64,000 nucleotides of DNA from Panax quinquefolius (Eukaryota; Streptophyta; Magnoliopsida; Apiales; Araliaceae): positions 86,729,043 through 86,793,042 of the forward strand of contig CM035166.1 of assembly GCA_020205615.1 (NCBI GenBank), read 5' to 3'. The notes beneath the pieces are model-generated. The model did not search any database, was not told the origin of the DNA, and worked only from the letters and a program-made list of their open reading frames with translations. This document shows, one piece after another, positions 1 through 11,569 of the stretch. The first letter of the stretch is position 1. Each line of letters begins with the position of its first letter. The position numbers and the translations under genes were made by a program.

Positions 1-1112
1 AAACTGCCAACACAATGGCAAAACATCTGCGATTAGTAAACACTCTTAACCTATAAATGGGAAATGACAAGAGAAATACTCACTAGCAGAAATGGGTAGA
101 AGCCTAACCAAGCCTCGGTCAAACCACATGCAGTAGACACGCATGCCCGGAGGAAATAGGCAAAGGTGTAGGAACCCCAATCATACTCTCCAATATGGTC
201 CACATGACGCGTGGCACTGATCAAAGCGAAAGACACCATAAAAGAGTTATCTGCTATGAAGCAGCCTCTAATGATCATCAGGAACAATCACCACAGAATG
301 TGATCCCTAATTCTGACATCATCAGGCATGGGCTCACTCAAAAGCCTGCTCATAGCATCTACGCTCAAAGGATCTGAACGGACAGTCCTGCCCTTGAGCG
401 CCTCCGCCAGAACTCCTAACAAGGATCTGACGACAGTAGGGGTAATATTCACCATGCAAGGCACTGGCTCCCCTCCAAACTCCATACCTATGATAAATCA
501 CCAATCCATTGGCATCATCATTACCTCGTAATCCAGCAGATGGAGTGACTAAGTCTGATGAAACCATCGCTCAGACAATGCACTGAGGTAACCCCAGGGA
601 CAATGACGGGGAAGGATGGAGAAGAATGCCATGAATCCCCAATCATGAACTACCGCTCTATAGTCAGGATGAAGCGTCTGGTACATAGAGTGAATGTTGA
701 ACCAGTTCCCTCGAGGCTGTGTAAAACCCGGAACCTGCATGAAATGCAGATCAACATCAAAACCCTTTGCTCCTCATCAATAAGAAATAAGGAAGATCAA
801 TATCTAATGTCATACCTCATTAGCATGCAAATACATCGAGGGATGTCTGCTCAAATCACCCAACAGCTCTGGGTTTGCCACCTGAATACTCGGGAGCTCC
901 CTACGAGGAACATGTGCAGCAGGAGCGGGATCCTCAATCGGAATATCCTCCTCCACATCCTCAACGTCTGGCACGTCTGCCCGGACTGGACGAATCACGG
1001 CCTCCACCAATCGATGAGGCTATTTGACAGAATGGGGTCGATGCACTTTAGAAGCCCTCCTCCGCATACTAGAAGTGGTCCTACGGGAACTGCTCGGCTG
1101 AACCGGATCCAT
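1..1112 (-). pseudogene. Plant mobile domain (PMD) pseudogene, antisense to P1
   Basis: Minus-strand gene related to the plant mobile domain family (PF10536), whose members occur both as host genes and inside transposons. Exon 1 is 1112-816 (ATG at 1112, 99 codons) with an acidic stretch, VEDVEEDIPIEDP. An 81-bp GT-AG intron (815-735) follows, then exon 2 (734-84) with the family's core: HPDYRAVVHDWGF, LSERWFHQT, MEFGGEPVP, and FLMIIRGCFIADNS leading into HIGEYDWGSYTFAYF. A donor GTGAGT at 83 starts intron 2, and the rest lies outside the window. Damage includes a stop in exon 1 (SVK*PHR), a TGA in exon 2 just before FIIGMEFGG, and a shift after the last motif. The intact copy of the splice pattern in P2 (41634 onward) supports the exon model. 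The function of the domain is poorly known. Confidence 0.72.
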
Positions 1113-2170
1113 AATATCTGGACAACAAGTCTCCAAATCATCTCAGAAAGGGTGTGGTATTTCCTTACCTAGAGCTTTCTAGAATGCATTTTATGACTAT
1201 ATGCATGCATGCATTTACTTTAACATACAAATAGAGTTAAAATGCATGACTACCCAATGCCTACATTTGGAAATTTTTTGCCATAGTCCCCTTTGAAAAT
1301 AAGACTGTCCACATGCACATAGGCATGTCTAGGTGGCCATTCAGTAGCACACCTGCCCCAAAGTCATATACATAATATATGCATTAAAAATCAAAATCAT
1401 CCATGCATAAGGTTAACCTCAATATCAGGAGTAATTTGCCTTTCTACCTTTTTCTCATTGGACCTCAAATAGGACAAAAAATAGCAAAAAAAAGGTGCCA
1501 ATTTGACTGTCTCAAAAGTCAAATTTTTTCACATCATTATTTTCAGCATGGTTTAATACTAACATTTACTATGTTGAATATTTTTTATCAAGTCATTTGT
1601 GCATACATAATCACTACTATGTGTTTAGATGCATTTCATGCGATAACTCAAAATCCAACGAATAAAAACTGGGAAAAATACATGCATACGTTACCAGGAT
1701 AGTGTAGAACACTTGTACGGTGACAGAATTGGCAGAAAATAGCCTGAACTCAGCAGATCTGAATGAGGCTCACGGATTTCTCTTCGCGAAGCAAGTTGAA
1801 AATGACTTGTGAGACCAACCTACTGGATTATATCATCCACGGTTGGTCGCAGGCTCATCTACGGCTGCAGTAGGTGTACCTACGACACCCCTATGTGAGC
1901 CCCACCCCTCCGGCCCTGTCCAGTTTGAGTTACAAAGGAGTTCTTGCGGGCTAAAAAGGTCAAATCGGGAATAAAAATGCCACGCAATTAAGCAAAACAG
2001 CATACAATCCTGGTCTTCTCAGATGAAACTTTGAGTCTGTACATTGCTCATTGGTAGTCACCCAAACACGAGGTATACCCTACCAATGATCTCATTTGTC
2101 ACAAATCACATCTGGCAATACCTTGTATAGGTCCGATGCCGCCAACTCCGGGTCATTACTCTTAAAGATC

Positions 2171-2271
2171 AACGTGAGTCCCCGACGTGGGTTACAACGT
2201 GAGTCCCCGACGGGGGTTACAACATAGATCCCCGACGGGGGTTACAACGTGAAGCCCCGGTAGGGGATTAC
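2171..2271 (+). repeat. 25-bp tandem repeat, 4 copies, GC-palindromic
   Basis: Four consecutive units of about 25 bp around the core GTCCCCGACGGGGGTTACAA. Each contains the interrupted palindrome CCCCG-A-CGGGG (the last is CCCC-GGTA-GGGG), so every unit can fold back. The same array lies inverted in P2 at 40404-40580 with more units, so its copy number varies between copies of the element. Confidence 0.85.
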
Positions 2272-2309
2272 AATGCGAATTCAAGCCGTTGACACACATA
2301 TCAACGAAG

Positions 2310-2619
2310 GTCAAGCAGCCTTGACGTTATCTCAGCCGATAGCGATTAAACCTATCAGAGCTCTAGAGCTATTCAAGGATTTCATGCTTGATTACTCATA
2401 TTCCCCAGCGGATCCCAAGCGGGGGTCATAACACAACGTTCCGTTGATGCACACGTCAGTGGAGGTCAAGCAACCTTGACAATATACCCACAGAGTATCA
2501 GTCGTTGATTCACCGTCGGCAAAAGGTCAAGCGACCTTGACGGAATATATCCATGTGGTTTTGTTGGTTGATTCATATGTCGGTGAAGTACACGACAACG
2601 AAGGTCAGGCATCCCTGAC
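2310..2619 (+). repeat. Array of four 16-nt hairpins with tetraloops
   Basis: Four short perfect inverted repeats, each a 6-bp stem with a 4-nt loop: 2310-2325 GTCAAG/CAGC/CTTGAC, 2465-2480 GTCAAG/CAAC/CTTGAC, 2526-2541 GTCAAG/CGAC/CTTGAC, and 2604-2619 GTCAGG/CATC/CCTGAC. The last keeps pairing through a paired change (A-T to G-C). Between them recur versions of TTGATTCACACGTCGGCGAAGG. The inverted copy in P2 keeps at least three hairpins (40136-40151, about 40198-40211, 40352-40367), two of them with one G-T wobble pair. Confidence 0.75.
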
Positions 2620-3965
2620 AGCATTTGATGTTGGTAGAAAATCCAACAGAATCTTGACATGTCCTAGCTATACCAACCAGAAAAGGACAATGTTATCAAG
2701 GAGGATTGATGATGGAATATGTTATACACATCCTCAAACAGATTAAGCTTTATCCCCACAGATCTCTTACATATAAGAGGTACATCTTCAGGATCAAGTC
2801 GTATCAAGGACATAGGAATTTGGTGATAACTCCAACATCAACATCCTAACAGATTCGGATTACACATCAAATCTGGTCGTCATTGCCAATCCCCAGTTGA
2901 AGCAACAGGGAGCCAACAATTATCCTCAGCATGTTGGGCTACAACCCCGTACACATGCATCATACATTTGCATCATGTTGCTACATATAGTACCATGTTT
3001 GTCTTGTTGTGTTTCAAGTGTCTAGGATTCTTTATCCTACCCATGCATCGCCATGCATGAGTATGATAAAGAGGGCATCATGAGACACTCAAAATTTTCA
3101 TCTTCTCATCACTAACATTGCAGGAGAGGCGATTCATCTTTAAAGAGGAACCACGGAAGGCGGTTTATATCCGTTAGGATACTCTACAGGAAGCTTCGGC
3201 GTCAACCCTAGAACACACACTGGGAGTAACAATTCCAACCTCGGACAACCCTGAGGCGTGCAGATCCAATAGCAGAACACACACCGGAGAAGACCGATTA
3301 ATCTCGGAGATAACCCCGAGGTATCCAATCTCAGTCCCAATCACAGGAATAGCCACCAACCTTGGTGATAACCCCAAGAAATACAGTTTCAGTGATAACC
3401 CTGGAAATGCTTGTTTCAAATGCGACCAGCTTCAATCTCGGCGCTCACAATGAGATACGCTGTACCTTCAATAAATGTAGTAGTCCAATCTCAGCGACGC
3501 TTTGAGCAACGTCTACTTTATTAGCCAAAACCGGCGATAACACCGGTGAGGGGCAACATCGTCATCTCGCCAACACGATGCCATGCCATGTCGTCTCAAT
3601 ATTTCAGACATACATCTATACACAACGATGTCCCACAAGAGCCAAGGAAAACCAATCCCGAGTGACTATTGTCCGGGGTAACGGATGGAATTTGAAGCTT
3701 GAAGACCGGAGGGCATCGTCCCATCTTCAATGACTTCGTACAAACTCTAATCCTATGCCATTATACAACTCTCGATAACGGCGGTCCGAAATAGGTCCTG
3801 TATACCTCAATCGGATGCCTGGATTGTACTTCTGAAAGTTCGAGCGGATATTACGATTGCTAGAGTGCACACGTCTTACAAGACGACGACGAGAAACCGG
3901 GCCCCACGGGTTGCCTTTGTACACTGCTGGCTCGGCCAGGTAGGTACACATCTGACTCCATCCTC

Positions 3966-3973
3966 TATAAATA
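3966..3973 (+). promoter_or_regulatory. TATA box of P1 LTR
   Basis: TATAAATA inside the short palindrome CCTCTATAAATAGAGG. The inverted P2 LTR keeps it as TATTTATA at 38643-38650. It points toward the LTR 3' end and away from the PMD gene, which is the main reason for calling that gene antisense. Confidence 0.65.
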
Positions 3974-4219
3974 GAGGGCTTGGGGTGGCCATTTTGCAAG
4001 AGAAAATGGCGAGAAAGTCCTGCCCAATTTGCTCTGCATTCGCCCCATATAGTGTACTTTCTCATTTTAAACACCTGTGAGCTCATATATAGCTTCTTTT
4101 GTACCTGCAAAAGCCAGTGTTTACCTACTTTAAAGATATAGAAGTCTTCTTTGGCAGTCAACTGTAAGCCTTCTCACACACTTTAAAGCCTTTATCTTCA
4201 TCTCTACACACACCCTTCT

Positions 4220-4463
4220 TCACGTTGAGAGTGATGTTGCGCGCATTTGCCCGGACTTCGGTCTGTGGTTTTATTTCAGCTTTTATATATATAGATATAT
4301 ATATTATATATATATCTGGACTAACATTATCGAGTTATGCCTCGATTGAGCCTAGACTTCGGTCTAGAGCATTTATTTGCTTATATATATATATATATTT
4401 TATATATATGAGCGTAATGTCGAACTTTGTTCGATGAGCCTGAACTTCGGTTTGGTGCGTTTT

Positions 4464-4546
<83 letters not shown>

Positions 4547-4603
4547 CGTATATGTAATACTACATTCGATGAGCCTAGATTTTACATCCAGTGCGTTTAC
4601 TCG

Positions 4604-4665
<62 letters not shown>

Positions 4666-4734
4666 GCGTAGTCAAACTACATTACGATGAGCACGGATTT
4701 TACATCCGATCGTTTATCGCTTTTTATATATATA

Positions 4735-4798
<64 letters not shown>

Positions 4799-4800
4799 TC
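4220..4800 (+). repeat. Minisatellite units separated by (TA)n arrays
   Basis: Units of roughly 60-70 bp with the core CGATGAGCC(T/C)AGA(C/T)TT followed by GCGTTTATTTGCTT are separated by TA arrays: short ones near 4284-4315 and 4382-4408, long ones at 4469-4544, 4609-4662 and 4725-4795. The unit core stays similar while TA length varies, which suggests TA growth by slippage between constrained or recently copied blocks. The same arrangement lies inverted at 34900-35290 and 38020-38330 in P2. The Tyr-Ile reading frames across it are artefacts. Confidence 0.85.
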
Positions 4801-5075
4801 CACACAGAGTTTACTTACGTGGTGGTTGATCGCTTTCTGACTTTGTTTACGTTTCGTCTCGCCTGGAGTTTACTTCGTGGCGAGTTGATCGTTTTCTGAC
4901 TTTATTTACATTGTGTCCTTTTGAGTTCCTTAGCGATGGTTGATCATATTTATAACTTTATTTACGTTTTGTCCCGTCTGGAGTTTCCTCCATGGCGGTT
5001 GATAGCTTTTACAACTTTATTTACATTTCGATCCCCATGGAGGTGCTTCGTGGTTGGTGATCATGCCTCGTATAT
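4801..5075 (+). repeat. About 60-bp tandem repeat, roughly 5 copies
   Basis: Diverged units built on GGAGTTTACTTCGTGGCG, then GTTGATCGCTTTCTGACTTT, then ATTTACGTTTCGTCCCGCCT. The last units (CTCCATGGCGG, CCATGGAGGTGCTTCGTGG) run into a further TA stretch. The inverted equivalent in P2 is about 34690-34900. Confidence 0.75.
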
Positions 5076-5331
5076 ATATTTTCTGACTTTTATATATATA
5101 TACCTGCTTATTGCTTTCATAAAAATTGCGGTATCATGTGCGCCTAGGAATCATGTGATCACAGATTCATCCCATTGGATCTAGATTCGGTTCCCGTGAT
5201 GGACATTTTCAGCTGTAAGCAGCTTGTAAATTATTCTACGGTGTCTGAATTTCCTCAGATGGTTTCCATACTTGTGAGGAAGTCGACATTCTTTTGTACA
5301 TTATTTTCGTATAGTTGCCTCGCATTTGTAA

Positions 5332-5337
5332 AATAAA
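5332..5337 (+). promoter_or_regulatory. Possible poly(A) signal of P1 LTR
   Basis: AATAAA in TGTAAAATAAAATCAATC, about 1.36 kb downstream of the LTR TATA box. P2 has AAATAAATTTAATC at the matching inverted position near 34405. Position and strand fit an LTR transcript end, but AT-rich DNA makes chance matches common. Confidence 0.35.
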
Positions 5338-5871
5338 ATCAATCAAGCCGAACACTTAATAAAATGGGAGTGTAAAAGGTCTTAATTACTATTGAGCATC
5401 AGGGTTTGAAAAACCTCTTTTATTAAACATCACTGCCATATCTTGCTTAAAACTGAATTTTTACATAAATTCAAACCCTTTGTATATAGGTACGAACGAG
5501 GCCTCGCACTACTTCCAAATAACAGCACATTGATCCACACACACACACATTCAAAAGAGGCGGTCACCGTGATAACACGGATGTCGGGGGGTGCCTAGAA
5601 CCTTCCCTCCGCATAACCAAGTCCCCGGACCCTAATGAATCTCGGTTTCACCGACCCGTTTAGTAGTGTCACATCACTGGGTCAATGTGCAAACCTTTTC
5701 TCGGTTGTGTTGGTACAACCATTTAAAAAACCAACTGGCGACTCTTAATAGTCCATCGTCGACATTATACATGTCAGACCTTTTTCACTTGTTTTTTCAA
5801 ACAAATCTCACCTAAAATGAGAACACCAAAGAACAAGTAACGGAAAGGGACATCTAAAAATCCCGACGACA

Positions 5872-6992
5872 CTGATAATCTAACAAAAACGAGTATAACA
5901 AGTGATCAGCGTAAAGTACCCTACGTTATGTATATCGTTTAATCGTACTCAAGTGCGCACGTTGGTCTCCCGATAAATATAGTTTCCCCTTCAAAGAAGG
6001 TTGTTCATCTCAGTCAATACAAGATTTTGCACCAATCAATTGGCTTGGATCGCTTTCAAATTATGATTTAGTTCTAGCCGAATCAATTGGCGTAGACCTC
6101 TCTATAAATGTATATACAAACAATTATAAGTTCAATACTAGAAATGAAAGTTCAAGAAGATAAATAACTCTATTCTAACTATGAAGTATTATGCCATAAG
6201 ATAAGAATCAAAAGGATTAGATACTTGTACAATAACCAAAGTTGTGTAAGTTAGAAAACTTGCATCATCATAGATTCCTTGCATAAAGTAAATGCATAGG
6301 TTAAGATACCTGCTCAATATAAAATAGAGTTCAGATACTTGCCTTAAGCGTAGTTTACCAAAGTATAGCTTAATACCACTCCAATGAACTATAATATCCT
6401 ATTTATGTATAACCACATTAGTTATACAAGTTCAATATGTACACTTACTATCTTAATTTGCTACGATACACAAGTGTAATTCATCGATACTAAACATATA
6501 TTGTTAGTTTTCTTTTAGTCGTATGATCTCATATGTATGACATCACATAACACAAAAAATCAGTTTCTAATACACTATGACATTAAAGAACATAGTTGTA
6601 ATCACATTTTGAGTTAAAGTTATAAACACATATATCCAACATAGGATCCTATCATTAGCATGCTTCTTGACACATTGGATAATGTACTGGTCATGTATTA
6701 CAGGTTAAGGTAACAATATAGGCATGCATCAACCCTCAAATTACCAACAGAAAACAGACTTCACTGCAGGGTGGCGCGGCCGTGCTGGATTTTGTGACAA
6801 CCCGAGAATTTATAGAAATAATAAAATCTTAATTGATTAAATAAAGGTTCAATAATAAGACCTATATTGGAAAATAGAGTATGAATTTAAAATTTTTGTT
6901 AAGAACATGTTTGTGCTTGTAGTATTACATCAATACTACATAGCTATTGCAATTACTAGCTCATAAACATTAAGATCAAAGAATTATGGATG
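5872..6992. other. AT-rich stretch without recognisable genes
   Basis: No convincing coding frame, RNA gene or repeat. At 6793 it reads TGTGACAACCCGAGAATTTA, which resembles the start of a Ty3/gypsy LTR (TGTGAC..CC); the AT-rich DNA at 11457-12363, on the far side of the solo LTR and MITE, could be the rest of such an old LTR. This is a weak guess from base composition and the opening motif. Confidence 0.4.
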
Positions 6993-8159
6993 GTCAATGT
7001 GACGCCCCCAAAATTAGGTATACATCACCCATTCTGAGTCACCAGATACATGGTACAAAATTTAAATACAACTTCATTTATACAATCTGTTGAAAATTTG
7101 TTGTATAGAATCACGACCACGATTAAGCTGTGAGTTTTAATACAAATGTATGTAACTCTCATGGTGCCTCGACCACAACCTTACAATGGTACTTTACATA
7201 AAAGTATAGTCAAAGACTGTTTTAGAAACTAAAATCTTTGGGAAGTGCTTAAGGAAACCTTTGTACATGGGAGGCCATGCGTCTAGGTTATAATAGATAT
7301 CATATGGCCACAAAATTATCATTGGTTGACCCAATAGACCCCAAAGAAAAATGAGAAGATTACTATCATCTTCTTTCCAATGGTGAGTCTTCTCTTGACA
7401 TATAACTATCTCCACTGTCTCCAAATGAATATTATATTTTAAATCAACTCCAAGATCATATAGGTAGTGCAGTAAATATACTCAAAGAAGTGGATGCAAC
7501 AAACCCTATCTTATGATAACATAAGGTTGTATGTCATTAGACATCTTGCATGATAGTGACAAAACACCCTTCCAAAGTTGGGTTCACCTCACCCTATTTG
7601 ATTCACCAAATATAACTACTAAATGTTATATAGAATACAACACACTTTTCTATCTTTGTTTAAGGAGAACCTCCATGCCTAGAGACCAATCGTTCTATTC
7701 CCTGTTATCCCCGCTCGACCCAAGAACACTCTTATTACACGAAAGGAATTGTGAAAGCGAAAGGGTGAGCACAACTAGCCCAAAGAAGGAATATCATGAC
7801 TAAAGATAATTAAATTATCAATAGCTTTCATCAATAATAAATCAGAGATTTAAAACATATGGTAGATGATAAAACTTTTCAACCATAGTTGCAGCGAACG
7901 GAGCAATCCATTAGAAGAGTCAAATAGACCATAAGGTCTATTATCTTCTCTATGTTAAAAGTCCACCAATAATGTTTTATCCATGTAAAATAAATCAACA
8001 GTTCCTATCCACAATCATATGAATAACTCATAATCATAATTGTGGTTCTAAATTCCTCTTCGCAACTAGGACGAAGATAATTCTCATCACCTATCTTCAC
8101 CTGAAACATCAAAAATCATGGTTATACCAAATCAGAATTCCTGCTCATAATCATACTAA

Positions 8160-8755
8160 TAAATTCATCTTTGCACTACGGCCAAAGATATTCATTAACA
8201 ATTCATCTTTGCACTACATGCCAAAGACTGTATTTTAGAAGAGTCAAGTAGAACATGATATCTACTATCTTCTACGCATTTAAAAGTGTATAATAAATAT
8301 TTTATCATTTGAGACTAAAGCAATAAATAATCCACATCATCGAATCACCCCTGTACTACGGCCAAGGATATTCGTTAATATCACATCCGTGAATTTATAT
8401 TTCATCACTGAGACTCAGCTCAATAATTAATCCACGTCATCGAATCATCCCTGCACTATAGGCCAAGGATATTCATTAGTTTCACGACCATAAATTATCC
8501 ATGCACTACGGGCCAAAGATAATCGTGTATTCATCAACGGTTTTGATCATGCCATAAAATAATTCATCTTTGCACCCTTGGCCGAAGAGAATCCATAGCC
8601 ATAATCATACCAAAAACTGTCCATCAATGCACTACGGGCCAATGAGGACTTTTTCCACATCATTTGTAACATTACGGTCATGATTATACCGAATAATCCC
8701 TGGTCATAATCATACCAAGTCCATCTATGCACTACATGCCACAGATGACTTTCAA
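8160..8755 (-). repeat. Hairpin repeat array in solo LTR S, about 8 units
   Basis: About eight degenerate units, near 8165, 8200, 8342, 8446, 8495, 8566, 8622 and 8717. On the LTR sense (minus) strand each reads like ATCTTTG, then a loop such as GCCCGTAGTG, then CAAAGAT. Several units change both arms and still pair with G-T wobbles, for example ATCTGTG with CATAGAT and ATCCTTG with CAGGGAT. The GTAGTG in the loop is the most constant part. The same array has three units in each LTR of B and in C, and four in D. Confidence 0.82.
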
Positions 8756-10296
8756 CACAATATAAGCATGAGGATGATGACAATGATATAAGAATCAATC
8801 AAATGAGATAAGGGATAAATATTAAACATTTATAATACAATTTATCCATCGTTCAATAATAACCAAATGTTATCAATCACTTAATAATCTCATAATCTAA
8901 TATCATTAATATTATAACAATATTTTAATCATTTCTTAAACTTATAAACAATTTATTTCAATTGTTTACACTTTATCAAATAATGCATTTAATCATTCAA
9001 AATGCCATACTCATAAGATTTCATAATCAATGATCAAATCCTCATCAAAATGCATATACCCTATATAGGATTCTCAAGCCATAAAATCCTATTTTCCAAT
9101 TATATTACTTCACATAACATATTTAATTCATTTACTCATAACTAGTTCATTTTTATGAAAATACCAAATCGGTCCCAAAAATATTTATTTTACGGGATTT
9201 AGCGAGAATATAGTCCCATCTTGAACATATATTTTTCTCGAATTTTAAAATTCATTTACTATTTTTCATATGGATAAAAGCGCGAATATTTAGACATTTA
9301 TCATAAATTGTACTTTTTTGTCCAAAAATTCGAAATTTATAGGGTATACTCCTGTTATATACATGTACTTCCAATAAAAATTTCACCAATTTTGGAGTTA
9401 ACCACAAGGAGTTATAAGAGTTTACTTTTAAAATAGTCTTTTCCCATAAAATCCATAACTCTTAATATATACATCCAAAAATCGTCATTTTTGGACACAA
9501 TTTAAAAAACTCATTAAATTATCATTTCAAATTTTTTCAGAATTTTTAAGGGTCAGAAAAATTATGAATCGCCCTAGCGAAAACCCCTTTAATAAAAATA
9601 CTATTCGCATGAATACGAAGGATCATTCACCACGCACGTGGTAATCCACATAGGCAGAGTTATTCAACGAGAATAATAAAGAATGGAATAATGTAGGATT
9701 CACCATAAATGCGATAGATTTTACTGCAAATAGGTTATTCCCAACGAATAATAAATAATGGAATCAGTCCGTAAAGAAGCGCAGAACGAGGATATTCAAA
9801 GAATAATAAATAATGGAACCAGTCCCAAGTAAACACACAGACAAGATATTAAAGCAGAATAATAAATAATGGAACCAGTTAAAAGATAAACATATTGCAG
9901 ACATGATATTAAGCGGGATAATAAAGAACGAGAATATTAGAAGAATTTCACCGCATGCATGCGGTACTTGGCATAAGCAGTTATTCAACATAATAATAAA
10001 GAATGGAATAATGAGAAGAATTTCACCAAGTATAGGGTAGTCCGAGTATACAGGTTATTCCAATGAATAATAAATAATAATAATATCCTTTACGAGTACG
10101 ACAATTATATCCCTACCTTAAAAAGAAAAGTATTCAGACTAGTAGAGCGGGAATATACTGAAGAAAACATGCACTACGCTCAAAGCTTTCTTAAATTCTA
10201 AAGAAATACACTCAAGATTATAGAAGAAGAACTCTCTATAGTTTCTCTCTCTAGAGTTTAAATTGAATTGTAAGAAATAATGAAGGAATGAGCTTC

Positions 10297-10304
10297 TATT
10301 TATA
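10297..10304 (-). promoter_or_regulatory. TATA box of solo LTR S
   Basis: TATAAATA on the minus strand in CTATAAATAGAAGC, the same context as the TATA boxes of A1, A2 and D. A TCTCTAGAG-type stretch follows downstream, as in those copies. Confidence 0.6.
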
Positions 10305-10766
10305 GAAAAATGGGTACTGCATAGTAACTAACTCATGAAGCGGTCCAGATTGATTTACTTTAATCTGATTTGATCCATATTTAAAGCAAAATCTTTTAAA
10401 TAAAATATAATATATTCTACTTATAATCTAATAAAACGAATAACTTTATAAAAGATTTTACTATACAAAACACTATGCACAATAGAATATAATATATTCT
10501 ATTTATAGAATAACTTTATAAAAGTATTCTGTTTTATATAAAAAGCTTTTCTGTTTTATTACATGAATAATACCAATAAAACAAAACTGAGTGACTTATC
10601 ACATAAGCATCAATAATCAATACCGTGCTATTTACCAAAATAGAAAAAAAATTGAATACTTTTATTTCATAAAATTTGGGGTCTCACAGTCAAAGTAGGT
10701 ACCTTGCATACTGACTTAGCATGTTCTTGAATGCTTAAGAACACCTGTCGCTATAGATCCCTTTAG

Positions 10767-11448
10767 TAAGGGTGTAAACGAGTCGAACCGGAGTGAATAG
10801 AGAGCTACTCGAATTCGACTCAAAATGATAAATTCGTACTCAAATTCGACTCAAATTGATAAATTCGTACTCGAATTCGGCTCGAATTTGAATTATATTT
10901 GAAAAATCTTGCTCAGATTCGACTCGACTCAAATATTTATTACTTGAATTCAATTCGACTCGACTCGAATATTTATTTAAACTACTCGCGAGCTTCAAAT
11001 TCAAGCTCGAATTCGAGTCTCCACACAATAACTAGTTTTATAGTAAATATAATTATAAATTGAATTTGTTATTTTGCTTAAAAATGAGAAAATATAATTA
11101 TTATTACAATTTACAAATATAAAATCACAATTAAAATTAAAAACAAAATAAAATAATAACTAATTATCCTAATTTGATTTAAATTTATATATATTATAAG
11201 AGAATGTATCGAACATCTAATCGAATATGTATTAAACAAGTATGTATCGAATCACAACTAAAAATTCGAGTTGTTTGAATCTTAAACGAGTCGAGTATAA
11301 CCTTGCTCAGATTCTCATCATATTTTTATTCGAACTATTTTTAATGCTCACATTTGGATCATATTATTAACGAATTCGAGTCTCGCTCGTATTTTTTCGA
11401 GTCGAGCCCGAATCGAGCCCGACCTATGTTGGCTCGTTTACAGCCCTA
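10767..11448. mobile_element. hAT-type MITE, 682 bp
   Basis: Ends are imperfect inverted repeats: the left begins TAAGGGTGTAAACGAG, and the right, read inward, begins TAGGGCTGTAAACGAG. It is flanked by a perfect 8-bp duplication, CCCTTTAG (10759-10766 and 11449-11456), the duplication size of hAT elements. It encodes nothing. The inside holds many copies of ACTCGAATTCGACTC-like sequence near both ends, a subterminal repeat pattern usual for hAT elements. TAGGG-TGTAAACGA ends are common among plant non-autonomous hATs. Confidence 0.88.
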
Positions 11449-11569
11449 CCCTTTAGCGACAGTTTATTTATAAATTAGTTATTTTGAATAAATAATTAGA
11501 ATAAAATGATTAATAATTATGAAAAATTCATAATTAATTTATAAAAATTATTTTAAGTCATAAAAATTG

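Larger units (their letters stand above)
1113..3080 (+). other. P1 internal spacer between antisense PMD gene and 3' LTR
   Basis: No coding region is supportable here; short frames are not conserved in the inverted copy at 39594-41633. The stretch has repeated ATGCATGC runs (about 1200-1215 and 3040-3060), a 25-bp tandem repeat and a spaced array of short hairpins (both listed separately). The purine-rich 3068-3080 directly before the LTR is the probable polypurine tract. In P2 the equivalent reads AAAGATGGGCATC on the minus strand. Confidence 0.6.
1..5871 (+). mobile_element. P1: 3' part of a Tat-like LTR retrotransposon (left end outside window)
   Basis: The 3' end of a long LTR element. 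The sense strand is inferred as + from three signs: a purine-rich stretch (AAAGAGGGCATC) just before an LTR that opens TGAGACACTC at 3081 and ends GACGACA at 5871; a TATA box at 3966 on the + strand; and an AATAAA at 5332 downstream of it. The same sequence recurs inverted at 33851 onward (P2), where the LTR opens TGTAGACACTCC and ends in GTTGACA. The internal region left of the LTR carries a plant-mobile-domain gene on the opposite strand. Antisense extra ORFs between integrase and the 3' LTR are known from the Tat group of Ty3/gypsy (Grande, Retand, Ogre relatives), which is why I suggest Tat-like. No pol gene is visible, so the lineage is an inference. No target duplication can be checked because the left end is missing. 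Confidence 0.6.
3081..5871 (+). repeat. 3' LTR of P1
   Basis: Opens TGAGACACTC and ends CCCGACGACA, with TG...CA ends. Length is about 2.8 kb. It holds a TATA box at 3966, a run of four TA-rich minisatellite units (4220-4800), a set of about 60-bp repeats (4801-5075), AATAAA at 5332, and a conserved GC-richer end block (5560-5680). The P2 LTR (39593 down to 33851) matches it throughout apart from inserted element D. The 5 bases after it, CTGAT, would be the target duplication if the left end were available. Confidence 0.65.
6998..10688 (-). mobile_element. S: solo LTR of a Tekay/Del-type element
   Basis: On the minus strand the LTR runs from TGTGAGACCCC (end at 10688) to GGGGGCGTCACA (6998). 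Both ends match the other LTRs of this family in the window. It is bounded by a perfect 5-bp target duplication, GTCAA, at 6993-6997 and 10689-10693, and no internal region follows. It therefore looks like the product of recombination between the two LTRs of a complete element. At about 3.7 kb it is longer than the B and C LTRs (about 2.6 kb), mostly because of AT-rich blocks and more hairpin repeats. Confidence 0.88.

Noticed and set aside
558..1172. 204-residue + strand reading frame at the left edge
   Set aside because: It is the shadow of the antisense PMD gene, whose motifs and intron are on the minus strand and repeat in P2.
1403..1702. 99-residue + strand reading frame in the P1 spacer
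   Set aside because: The inverted counterpart around 41050-41340 has indels that break it, and no motif is visible.
4377..4690. Long Tyr-Ile reading frames across the TA arrays
   Set aside because: They come only from (TA)n being open in all frames; the same happens at 34894-35148, 35870-36067 and 38009-38391.
7194..7803. Reading frames of 76-90 residues in the solo LTR S
   Set aside because: They lie inside the LTR, have no family motif and are not kept in other LTR copies.
8160..8755. CRISPR-like look of the repeat/spacer hairpin array
   Set aside because: Units are diverged, spacing is irregular, no cas genes, plant nuclear context, and the array sits inside an LTR with matching copies elsewhere.
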